Assembly: GCA_946617655.1 (NCBI GenBank)
Contig: CAMOKL010000042.1
Location: 1 to 10,032, forward strand
Length of the DNA stretch: 10,032 nucleotides
Direction: 5' to 3'
Source of the DNA: Anaeroplasma sp902783745
GTDB taxonomy: Bacteria; Bacillota_I; Bacilli_A; Acholeplasmatales; Anaeroplasmataceae
In this document: piece by piece, positions 1 through 5,539 of the stretch
Layout: the number at the start of each line of letters is the position of its first letter
How positions within the stretch are numbered: position 1 is the first letter of the stretch
Program-made: the position numbers and the translations under genes
Notes under the pieces: model-generated
Seen by the model: only the letters and a program-made list of their open reading frames with translations
Told to the model about the DNA's origin: nothing
Databases searched by the model: none

Positions 1-35
1 AATCTTTCGCTACTTTTTGTGTAACTTTATTACTA

Positions 36-63
36 AAGGCTTGTGTCTCTCGACACAAACCTT
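36..63 (-). terminator. Hairpin downstream of tRNA-Gln, possible terminator
   Basis: On the minus strand a 12-bp stem closes on a GAGA (GNRA-type) tetraloop, with arms AAGGTTTGTGTC and GACACAAGCCTT. The only non-Watson-Crick pair is a U.G wobble on the minus strand; on the plus strand the same position would be a C.A mismatch, so the hairpin fits the minus-strand transcript better. The following U-tract is short (TTTAGTAATAAAG), so termination may be weak, or the hairpin may mainly protect or help process the tRNA 3' end. Bases 1-35 beyond it show nothing I can assign; a short open frame on the plus strand ending at 22-24 could be the tail of a convergent gene but cannot be judged. Confidence 0.5.
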
Positions 64-75
64 AATGTTTTAGAG

Positions 76-150
76 TGGCAGGACTAGCTGGATTCGGACC
101 AGCGCGTGAGGGAGTCAAAGTCCCTTGCCTTACCGCTTGGCTATAGTCCT
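76..150 (-). tRNA. tRNA-Gln (anticodon UUG), CCA encoded
   Basis: The minus strand folds into a complete 75-nt cloverleaf. It has a 7-bp acceptor stem (AGGACTA/TAGTCCT), a 3-bp D stem GCC/GGC with loop AAGCGGTAA, a 5-bp anticodon stem AGGGA/TCCCT around CTTTGAC (anticodon TTG), a 5-bp T stem GCTGG/CCAGC, discriminator G73 and genomically encoded CCA. Body and D arm closely resemble Firmicutes tRNA-Gln as I recall it. Two positions are odd. The T loop reads TCCGAAT, so position 55 is C rather than the almost invariant U (pseudouridine) 55. The first acceptor pair is A1:U72 rather than the U1:A72 usual for bacterial tRNA-Gln. All stems are intact, so I call it a gene and not a pseudogene. It has its own promoter and leader hairpin. 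Confidence 0.93.
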
Positions 151-155
151 AAATA

Positions 156-179
156 TTGAGAACAAAAATTCGTCCTCAA
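156..179 (-). other. Leader hairpin in the tRNA-Gln precursor
   Basis: On the minus strand TTGAGGAC pairs with GTTCTCAA (8 bp with one G.U wobble) around an 8-nt AT-rich loop. It begins 2 nt after the -10 box, so it would form at the extreme 5' end of the pre-tRNA. It ends 5 nt before tRNA position 1. It may shape the RNase P substrate or protect the 5' end. A hairpin with the same total length and the same offset from the -10 box precedes prs. Confidence 0.55.
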
Positions 180-181
180 TT

Positions 182-210
182 AGTATACTAAAAATATTAA
201 AATATTTCAA
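182..210 (-). promoter_or_regulatory. Promoter of tRNA-Gln (sigma-A type)
   Basis: The minus strand reads TTGAAA (205-210), a 17-bp spacer, then TATACT (182-187), each 5 of 6 to consensus with ideal spacing. Transcription should start near position 175, about 25 nt upstream of the mature tRNA. The promoter lies wholly in the gap after the nrnA-like stop codon, so the tRNA is probably transcribed on its own, with possible read-through from the upstream gene because no clear terminator separates them. Confidence 0.8.
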
Positions 211-220
211 GGATAATTTT

Positions 221-1192
221 CTAAAAATATGAATTTGGTGTTAATTTATATTCTTTTATCACTAAATCAGCGTCTTTTAAGAAGATTTCTATGTCATTTA
301 CTGAGTGTAGAGTTGCGCCTGAAGCTAATTTATGACCTCCACCTTCATATTTTTCTGCTAAATTATTAACTACAGGTCCTCTTGAACGAAGTCTTACTCT
401 TATCTCATCTTCCTTTTCAACAAATAAAACCCACATAGGACTTCCTTTTATTGTTGATAATGTATTAACCATATTTGCAGCTTCTTCATATGTAACATTA
501 TATTTATCTTGAATCTTTTTATCTAAATATAAATATGCAACTCCATTTTTAGTTTTCTTAAATGAAGATAGACAATATCCTCTTAAATGCATTGCATCTT
601 CTGTTTCTATAGATAAATTCAAATCAACATACGCTAAATCTACACCAATTTCTGTTAATTTTGATGCTACATAAAAAGTATGAGAATCAACAGATGCAAA
701 TTTAAATCTTCCTGTATCTGTTGATAGTCCAACATATAATGCTAATGCAGCTTTCTTATTAATTTTTAATTCATCTTTTAGTGCTTCATAAAAATCATAT
801 ATTATTTCAGCACATGCTGGTCTTTTTTCATCAACTATACTTATGTTTGCAAAATCTTCTACTACAGGATGATGATCAAATTTAATAACAAAATCTGATT
901 TATCAATTCTATTATCAGATAATCTACTTACAATTGGAGTATCAACTGTAATAGATAATGCCCCTTTAAATAATGAATCATCTATTAATGTAGGACGTCC
1001 TATAAATCCAACGTAATCTGATTCTTCACCTGTTACATAGATTTCTTTATCTTTAAATGTTTCTTTTAAAATCTCATATAATCCATATTGTGAACCAATA
1101 CAATCACCATCAGGTCTTACATGTCCATGGATAATAATTCTATTGTATTCTTTAATTTTATTAAGTACTTCTATATATTTACTCTTATCCAT
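221..1192 (-). CDS. nrnA: DHH/DHHA1 phosphoesterase, NrnA-like oligoribonuclease / pAp phosphatase
   Basis: The 323-residue cytoplasmic protein matches the bifunctional oligoribonuclease/pAp phosphatase NrnA in size and motifs. The Mn-binding DHH domain has HVRPDGDCIGS at 24-34 (His24, Asp28, Asp30), a VDTP aspartate at Asp84, the DHH triad at 106-108 and STDTGRF at 157-163 (Asp159). The C-terminal DHHA1 substrate-binding domain carries RSRG near 269-272 and GGGHKLASGA at 284-293. Characterised relatives degrade 2-5 nt RNAs, dephosphorylate pAp, and in some Firmicutes cleave pApA or pGpG. The start codon follows AAGGAG by 6 nt; this site overlaps the TAA stop of the upstream ComEC-like gene, with 10 nt between the genes, so the two are very likely co-transcribed and translationally coupled. 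The stop codon is TAG and no clear terminator follows. Family assignment is secure; the exact substrate (nanoRNA, pAp or dinucleotides) is inference. Confidence 0.92.
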   Translation of the reverse strand: MDKSKYIEVLNKIKEYNRIIIHGHVRPDGDCIGSQYGLYEILKETFKDKEIYVTGEESDYVGFIGRPTLIDDSLFKGALSITVDTPIVSRLSDNRIDKSDFVIKFDHHPVVEDFANISIVDEKRPACAEIIYDFYEALKDELKINKKAALALYVGLSTDTGRFKFASVDSHTFYVASKLTEIGVDLAYVDLNLSIETEDAMHLRGYCLSSFKKTKNGVAYLYLDKKIQDKYNVTYEEAANMVNTLSTIKGSPMWVLFVEKEDEIRVRLRSRGPVVNNLAEKYEGGGHKLASGATLHSVNDIEIFLKDADLVIKEYKLTPNSYF

Positions 1193-1202
1193 AATTATCT
1201 CC

Positions 1203-2567
1203 TTAATTAGTTGGCCATGTTCTTAATGTTCTTGTTACACCATTAAGTACTATTTCTTGATTAAACCACGCTGAATCCTTTAATTTTGTATTATTATTAG
1301 AACAAGCAAGTCCAATACCTAAATCACCACAAGAAACTACTATATTGCCATTCATAGGCTTAAATCCACTTGTTTTGATATATTCTTCACCTACTGCAAC
1401 ACCAGTTACTTTAGATACAGGATTACCTTTAGAATCGTATTTTAATTCACCTGTTTTTGAATCAGTAGCTTGTTCAGCAACTGCAATTTCAAATGTATCA
1501 TAGATTGTTGTAACATATACATCTTCAGTCCATTTAGCTATTCTTGTGATAAAATCCTGTGTAGGGAATTGATTATCTGTAATTCCAGTGTATTCGTCAG
1601 TACCGCAACAACAACAAACAACACACATTTTAGGCTGTAAAAGTTCTAAGAAATCAGCATTTGATGATGTTTTAGAACCATGATGTCCTGCCTTATATAA
1701 ATCTACATGTGGTAATGTTTTTTCTTCTGTTGAACCATCATAATATTTAGCTAATTTATCCTCACCAGATTTTTCTAAATCTCCACCTAAAAAGAAATAA
1801 TGTGAATCAGTGCCATTAGTATATGTAAATAATAAACATACTGAATAATCATTTTCATCTGATGCCTTATTAAAGTAATAATAATTATATACAATTGTCA
1901 TTTTAACATTGTCAGATAATTGATATTCACTTTGAGCACCATTTGTATTACTAAAACAATCTGATGCTAAACATATTTTAGCACCATCAGTATCAACCTC
2001 ATTATTAAATGCTGATATCATATTATTATAAGTATCAGTTTTCTTAGTTGTCAAACCATTATAAATTATTGTATCAATTTTATAATCATTACAAAATTTA
2101 GGGAAGCATGCAATATGGTCTTTATCACCATGTGTTGCAACAACAAATTCTAACTTTTTATCTTTACAATAATTATCAATATAATTTGAAGTATAGCTAT
2201 ATGATGTTGTGTTACTACCAGCATCAATTAATATATCATTTTCACCGGCTTTAATATATATTGAATCCCCTGCAGCACTATTATTTAACATCATAAAATG
2301 AATTTGGAAATCATCATAGATTATTCCTTCTTCTGGATTTATATTTTCAATTGTTGTAGTAGTTTGGTTTGTTGTTGTATTATTTGTTGTAGTTACAACT
2401 GTAGTATCATCTTTTTTATTTTGATTAGATAATTTAGGTAATCCCTCAATTGTAATTACTCCAGTTAAATATAGAATTCCAAAGACTAATACACCTATCA
2501 ATAGAATAGATAATGACAGCCATAAAGGTAATTTAACTTTTCTTTTTCTTCCACGCCTTTTTGCCAT
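1203..2567 (-). CDS. Membrane-anchored ComEC-like metallo-beta-lactamase protein, cysteine-rich
   Basis: The 454-residue protein starts with a very basic segment (MAKRRGRKRKVK) and one hydrophobic helix at about 15-40, so it is probably a signal anchor with its body outside the cell. A Thr/Asn-rich linker (55-72) leads to a metallo-beta-lactamase domain of the ComEC/Rec2 C-terminal type: THGDKDH at 145-151 (HxDxDH metal motif), GGDLE at 261-265 and AGHHGS at 293-298. ComEC itself has a multi-pass competence domain, absent here, so this is a stand-alone hydrolase, perhaps a nuclease or phosphodiesterase. There are 13 cysteines, five of them in CVVCCCC at 315-321, where ComEC relatives usually have a plain beta strand. 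Residues from about 365 form an extra C-terminal module not needed by the MBL fold. The start has AGGGAG 7 nt upstream. The substrate is unknown; a DNA-uptake role is not supported because no competence gene is adjacent. Confidence 0.82.
   Translation of the reverse strand: MAKRRGRKRKVKLPLWLSLSILLIGVLVFGILYLTGVITIEGLPKLSNQNKKDDTTVVTTTNNTTTNQTTTTIENINPEEGIIYDDFQIHFMMLNNSAAGDSIYIKAGENDILIDAGSNTTSYSYTSNYIDNYCKDKKLEFVVATHGDKDHIACFPKFCNDYKIDTIIYNGLTTKKTDTYNNMISAFNNEVDTDGAKICLASDCFSNTNGAQSEYQLSDNVKMTIVYNYYYFNKASDENDYSVCLLFTYTNGTDSHYFFLGGDLEKSGEDKLAKYYDGSTEEKTLPHVDLYKAGHHGSKTSSNADFLELLQPKMCVVCCCCGTDEYTGITDNQFPTQDFITRIAKWTEDVYVTTIYDTFEIAVAEQATDSKTGELKYDSKGNPVSKVTGVAVGEEYIKTSGFKPMNGNIVVSCGDLGIGLACSNNNTKLKDSAWFNQEIVLNGVTRTLRTWPTN
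2352..2405 (-). repeat. Low-complexity tract encoding a Thr/Asn-rich linker
   Basis: ACA/ACT/AAC-type codon runs (GTTGTTGTA-like on the plus strand) encode residues 55-72 of the ComEC-like protein, mostly Thr with Asn, Val and Gln. The position, just after the membrane anchor and before the folded domain, fits an extracytoplasmic spacer that lifts the domain from the surface, possibly glycosylated. The repeated triplets could vary in number between strains without shifting frame. Confidence 0.7.
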
Positions 2568-2592
2568 GATATCACTCCCTAATATATTTAAT

Positions 2593-2601
2593 ATTTTAAC
2601 A
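2593..2601 (-). promoter_or_regulatory. Possible extended -10 promoter for the ComEC-like/nrnA pair
   Basis: The minus strand reads TG-T-TAAAAT, an extended -10 (5 of 6 to TATAAT), placing the start near 2586 and leaving a leader of about 19 nt that contains the AGGGAG ribosome binding site. There is no good -35 hexamer, because the upstream bases belong to the hairpin at 2603-2638. The alternative is read-through from the antiporter gene. Confidence 0.4.
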
Positions 2602-2602
2602 T

Positions 2603-2638
2603 AAAAGTGCCACTTTTATATAAAAAAGTGACACCTTT
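2603..2638 (-). terminator. Terminator-like hairpin after the antiporter gene
   Basis: The minus-strand arms AAAGGTGTCACTTTT and AAAAGTGGCACTTTT pair over 15 bp with two G.U wobbles around a 6-nt loop. The wobbles would be A.C mismatches on the plus strand, so the structure suits the minus-strand transcript. The U-run lies at the end of the 3' arm (TTTTATGTT), giving a moderate intrinsic terminator 10 nt after the antiporter stop codon. Each arm is itself almost palindromic, so alternative small hairpins are possible. Confidence 0.65.
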
Positions 2639-2647
2639 TTAGTTTAT

Positions 2648-3736
2648 TTAAAATTGTGGAAAAACTCCAACAGTTCTTAATATTAAATATGTTAAATATA
2701 AAACATAAATTGCTAAGAATAAAAAACCTGTTTTTTTACCAAGCTTTTTAGTAAACGCAAGCCCAAATAGTAATAATGTAATAGACATCATTATAATTAA
2801 ATCAACAACAATTTGTGAGCCTGTTGTTAAAGGATTTACTACTGATGCGATACCTAATACAAATAATATATTGAATATATTAGAACCAATTACATTTCCT
2901 AAAGCTAATTCATTTTGACCTTTACGTGCTGCAACAATAGATGTAACAAGCTCAGGTAATGATGTACCTACCGCAACAACTGTTAAACCTACTAAGGATT
3001 CAGTTAAATTATGATCCCATCCAGCTAAAGACGCAGTCTTCATCGCAAGACCTTTAGCGCCAAATGTAACAAATTCTCCACCTAACGCAATACCTACTGC
3101 GCCAACAATAACTAATACTACAGCAACCCAAAGCTTCATTGGCTTTATTGATTCATCCTCTTCCATTGCTTCTTCAGGATGACGCTTTGCATCAATTACT
3201 AAGAATGCAATATATGCTACCATTAAGACGCAGAATATAATCCCTTCCCATCTTAAAATAGCATAATTACCTGTAATTACACCAGATGTACCAAACAGAA
3301 TACCAAAGAATACTAATACTAAAGAAACAAATATTAATATTGGAAATTCCTTTTTTAAAGTAGTCTTTTTAATAATTATTGGAGTAAATATTGCTGAAAA
3401 ACCTAAAACTAATAGAATGTTTGCAATATTAGAACCGACAACATTACCTAATGCAACATTTGCTTGAGCTAAAGGATTTCCAAGACATGCAATTGAATCA
3501 GATACTGATACTGCAAGCTCAGGACAGCTTGTACCCATCGCAACAACAGTTAAACCAACAATCATTGGTGAAATATGCATTTTTACTGCAATATTTGATG
3601 CAGCACCAACGAATAAATCACAAAATTTAACTAAGAAAAATATACCTATAACTAGTAACACTAAGAATAATATATATGCTACTGCGGTTGGCCAAGAATT
3701 TTGAATAGTATTTGACCAATCATCTAAAAATCCCAT
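2648..3736 (-). CDS. Calcium/sodium antiporter, CaCA family (YrbG-like)
   Basis: The 362-residue inner-membrane protein has about ten hydrophobic helices in two homologous halves, the layout of bacterial Na+/Ca2+ exchangers of the CaCA superfamily. Alpha-repeat 1 shows GLTVVAMGTSCPEL (61-74) and ALGNVVGSNIANI (96-107 region); alpha-repeat 2 shows GLTVVAVGTSLPEL (250-263) and ALGNVIGSNIFNI (278-290). Glu73 and Glu262 of the two GTSxPE motifs are the expected ion ligands. The first repeat has Cys71 where Leu or Ala is common. The halves are joined by a short charged cytoplasmic loop at about 182-200 (KRHPEEAMEEDE). Length is normal for the family. The start has GGGGGTGA 6 nt upstream. The gene stands alone, with its own extended -10 promoter and hairpins on both sides. 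The likely role is calcium export driven by sodium; other cations cannot be excluded from sequence. Confidence 0.92.
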   Translation of the reverse strand: MGFLDDWSNTIQNSWPTAVAYILFLVLLVIGIFFLVKFCDLFVGAASNIAVKMHISPMIVGLTVVAMGTSCPELAVSVSDSIACLGNPLAQANVALGNVVGSNIANILLVLGFSAIFTPIIIKKTTLKKEFPILIFVSLVLVFFGILFGTSGVITGNYAILRWEGIIFCVLMVAYIAFLVIDAKRHPEEAMEEDESIKPMKLWVAVVLVIVGAVGIALGGEFVTFGAKGLAMKTASLAGWDHNLTESLVGLTVVAVGTSLPELVTSIVAARKGQNELALGNVIGSNIFNILFVLGIASVVNPLTTGSQIVVDLIIMMSITLLLFGLAFTKKLGKKTGFLFLAIYVLYLTYLILRTVGVFPQF

Positions 3737-3759
3737 TTAATTCACCCCCGAACAATGTA

Positions 3760-3768
3760 ATTATATCA
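3760..3768 (-). promoter_or_regulatory. Extended -10 promoter of the antiporter gene
   Basis: The minus strand reads TG-A-TATAAT (TG at 3767-3768, TATAAT at 3760-3765), a perfect -10 with the TGn extension. The expected start is near 3753, just upstream of the GGGGGTGA ribosome binding site. No good -35 hexamer is seen at 16-18 bp. It lies directly after the pth terminator, which supports a separate transcription unit. Confidence 0.65.
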
Positions 3769-3790
3769 TATTGATTTATTATAATCTACA

Positions 3791-3823
3791 AAAGAAAAAA
3801 TGGCAGCAATTAATAAGCCACCA
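3791..3823 (-). terminator. Rho-independent terminator of the prs-pth operon
   Basis: The minus-strand stem TGGTGGC/GCTGCCA (7 bp, two G.U wobbles) has a 9-nt loop and is followed at once by TTTTTTCTTT. It begins 5 nt after the pth stop codon. The U-rich tail is on the minus side only, so it ends leftward transcription. Confidence 0.8.
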
Positions 3824-3828
3824 AATTC

Positions 3829-4398
3829 TTATTTAGATGAATATTTAGATGCGATTTTAATAAAATCCACACCTGAAATAAATTCTTCTATTAAATTAGA
3901 TATCTTATCTAATGGTGAAGATAAAATTTCTAGTTCATCTTTACTAAATTTCTTTAATACCCAATCGACAACTGTAAAATGTTCAGCTGGTCTATCAATA
4001 CCAACCTTAACTCTTTTAAATTCTTCAGTGCCTAAATGACTTGATATATTTTTTAAGCCATTATGCCCACCAGCACTTCCCTTAGCTCTACATCTTATTC
4101 TTGAAAATCTAGAGTCTAAGTCATCACATATTACAAGTATATCTTCTACTTTAATTTTATAAAAATTTACAACTTTAATTACGGATTCACCAGATAGATT
4201 CATGAAAGTAACAGGCTTCAATATCAAAGCTTTTTCTCCATTTATAGTACAAGAACCCAAGATTCCTTGAAACTTGGGTTCTAAATGAGCTTCGATATTG
4301 TTATTGGATAAGAATCTGTCTACTGCCATAAAACCAATGTTATGACGAGTATTTTCATATTCTAAACCTGGATTACCAAGTCCAACAACTAATTTCAT
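3829..4398 (-). CDS. pth: Peptidyl-tRNA hydrolase
   Basis: The 189-residue cytoplasmic enzyme frees tRNA from peptidyl-tRNAs that drop off the ribosome. Family motifs are complete: GLGNPG at 6-11 (Asn9), TRHNIG at 17-22 (catalytic His19), FMNLSG at 65-70 (Asn67), DDLD at 92-95 (Asp92) and GSAGGHNGLKN at 107-117 (Asn113). These match E. coli Pth Asn10, His20, Asn68, Asp93 and Asn114, shifted by one. Length is typical. The start lies only 2 nt after the prs stop codon, and the nearest purine-rich stretch (AAAGAGAGA, within prs) ends 12 nt before it, rather far for a normal Shine-Dalgarno site, so translation probably relies on ribosomes ending prs. In Bacillus the order is prs-ctc-pth; here ctc is absent and a terminator follows pth. 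Confidence 0.97.
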   Translation of the reverse strand: MKLVVGLGNPGLEYENTRHNIGFMAVDRFLSNNNIEAHLEPKFQGILGSCTINGEKALILKPVTFMNLSGESVIKVVNFYKIKVEDILVICDDLDSRFSRIRCRAKGSAGGHNGLKNISSHLGTEEFKRVKVGIDRPAEHFTVVDWVLKKFSKDELEILSSPLDKISNLIEEFISGVDFIKIASKYSSK

Positions 4399-4400
4399 AA

Positions 4401-5384
4401 TTATAATAATTCTCTCTTTGACTTATCGTATGAATAAGTGAATAAACCAGATAATGGTTCATCAGATAAGATTCTTAAGATACCATGACCTAATAATTGA
4501 CCAACTGATAATACCTTAATCTTATCAATCTTCTTTGAATCATCTAATTTAATAGTATTAGTGATAATCATTTCCTCAAGACAAGAATTCTTAATTCTTT
4601 CTACTGCTGGTCCTGATAATACACCATGAGTTGCGCAAGCATATACAGCCTTAGCACCAGCATCCTTTAATGCTTGTGCACCGATTGTAATGGTACCAGC
4701 TGTATCAACCATATCATCAATCATAACGCAAGTCTTACCAGCAACATCACCAATGATGTTCATAACCTCAGCCTTATTAGGTTCAGGTCTTCTCTTATCA
4801 ATGATTGCAATATTAGTATCTAATACCTTAGCTAATTCTCTTGCACGAGTAACTCCGCCATGGTCAGGAGATACAACAATCATATCATCTAAATGCTTAT
4901 CTAATATATAATTACATAGGATAGGTAAACCAAGGAAGTTATCAACAGGAATGTCGAAGAAACCTTGAATTTGAGCTGCATGAATATCCATTGTGATTAC
5001 TCTATCTGCACCTGCAGTTTGAAGTAAATCTGCAACTAGCTTAGCAGAAATAGGTTGACGGCTTCTAGCCTTTCTATCTTGACGAGAATAACCATAATAT
5101 GGGATTACTAAGTTAATAGATCTTGCAGATGCTCTCTTTAATGCATCACACATAATTAATAATTCCATTAAATGATCATTAACTGGGGCAGATGTTGGTT
5201 GAATTACGAATACATGATGTCCACGTACTGTTTCATTAATTTGAACATTAACTTCACCATCAGCGAAATGTAATACATCACAGCTTGATAGTGGAACGCC
5301 AACAGAATCTGCTATCTCTAAGGCTAATTCCTTATTTGAAGATAAACTAAAAATTTTTACTTTCTTTCCCAATAGAATTGACAT
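4401..5384 (-). CDS. prs: Ribose-phosphate pyrophosphokinase (PRPP synthetase)
   Basis: The 327-residue cytoplasmic enzyme makes PRPP from ribose 5-phosphate and ATP, feeding purine, pyrimidine, NAD, His and Trp synthesis. Class I Prs signatures are all present: FADGE at 40-44, YYGYSRQDRK at 96-105, DIHAAQIQGFF at 133-143, SPDHGGVTRA at 172-181, the flexible catalytic loop KRRPEPNKAEVMN at 197-209, and the PRPP-binding loop VMIDDMVDTAGT at 220-231. An in-frame ATG 57 nt further upstream would add 19 residues, but it has no ribosome binding site, lies in the loop of the leader hairpin only about 8 nt from the predicted transcript start, and the extra residues do not fit the family. The chosen start has AGGAGGA 6 nt upstream. 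It forms an operon with pth. Confidence 0.97.
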   Translation of the reverse strand: MSILLGKKVKIFSLSSNKELALEIADSVGVPLSSCDVLHFADGEVNVQINETVRGHHVFVIQPTSAPVNDHLMELLIMCDALKRASARSINLVIPYYGYSRQDRKARSRQPISAKLVADLLQTAGADRVITMDIHAAQIQGFFDIPVDNFLGLPILCNYILDKHLDDMIVVSPDHGGVTRARELAKVLDTNIAIIDKRRPEPNKAEVMNIIGDVAGKTCVMIDDMVDTAGTITIGAQALKDAGAKAVYACATHGVLSGPAVERIKNSCLEEMIITNTIKLDDSKKIDKIKVLSVGQLLGHGILRILSDEPLSGLFTYSYDKSKRELL

Positions 5385-5390
5385 GAGAAA

Positions 5391-5397
5391 TCCTCCT
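5391..5397 (-). promoter_or_regulatory. Ribosome binding site that fixes the prs start
   Basis: The minus strand reads AGGAGGA ending 6 nt before ATG 5384. It is an almost perfect match to the 16S anti-Shine-Dalgarno sequence and shows that the upstream in-frame ATG at 5441 is not the start. Confidence 0.85.
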
Positions 5398-5429
5398 AAG
5401 TATTGTTTTTTTAAATAAATAAAATGAAA

Positions 5430-5453
5430 TTGTGCTGACATAAATCAACACAA
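5430..5453 (-). promoter_or_regulatory. Hairpin at the 5' end of the prs transcript
   Basis: On the minus strand TTGTGTTGA pairs with TCAGCACAA (9 bp, one U.G wobble) around a 6-nt loop. It starts 2 nt after the -10 box, so it overlaps the predicted start (about 5449) and would form at or near the very 5' end of the mRNA, or act as a DNA operator over the start site. I do not recognise it as a known riboswitch or a PurR box. The total length (24 nt), TTG/CAA ends and offset from the -10 box equal those of the hairpin before tRNA-Gln. Confidence 0.5.
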
Positions 5454-5455
5454 TT

Positions 5456-5464
5456 ATTATATCA
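5456..5464 (-). promoter_or_regulatory. Extended -10 promoter of prs-pth
   Basis: The minus strand reads TG-A-TATAAT (TG at 5463-5464, TATAAT at 5456-5461). The expected start near 5449 gives a leader of about 65 nt. No convincing -35 hexamer is seen at the usual distance (TGTTAT at 17 bp is poor). It sits in the 155-bp gap between the HD-GYP gene and prs, in which I see no clear terminator for the HD-GYP gene. Confidence 0.65.
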
Positions 5465-5539
5465 CAACATCTTTTTAAATAACACTATTAAAATATAATA
5501 GAAATCACTTTCACAAAAAAACTGACAATTGTTAATTAA

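Noticed and set aside
191..206. AT-only inverted repeat (AAATATT/AATATTT) after the nrnA stop as a terminator
   Set aside because: The stem has only A-T pairs with a 2-4 nt loop, and it lies inside the tRNA promoter spacer, so it is unlikely to terminate transcription.
3800..4039. Plus-strand open frame across pth and its terminator
   Set aside because: It starts within the terminator stem, overlaps the conserved pth gene in antisense and has no upstream ribosome binding site.
4690..4911. Plus-strand open frame inside prs
   Set aside because: It is fully antisense to the catalytic region of prs, lacks a ribosome binding site and has no recognisable domain.
5385..5441. In-frame 19-residue N-terminal extension of prs
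   Set aside because: The ATG at 5441 has no ribosome binding site, lies in the loop of the leader hairpin close to the predicted transcript start, and the residues do not match Prs proteins. ATG 5384 has AGGAGGA at ideal spacing.
5442..5539. Terminator or small RNA in the gap between the HD-GYP gene and prs
   Set aside because: Small AT-rich inverted repeats (CTATTA/TAATAG; ACAATTGT before a T-run) are too short or too weak to support a call.
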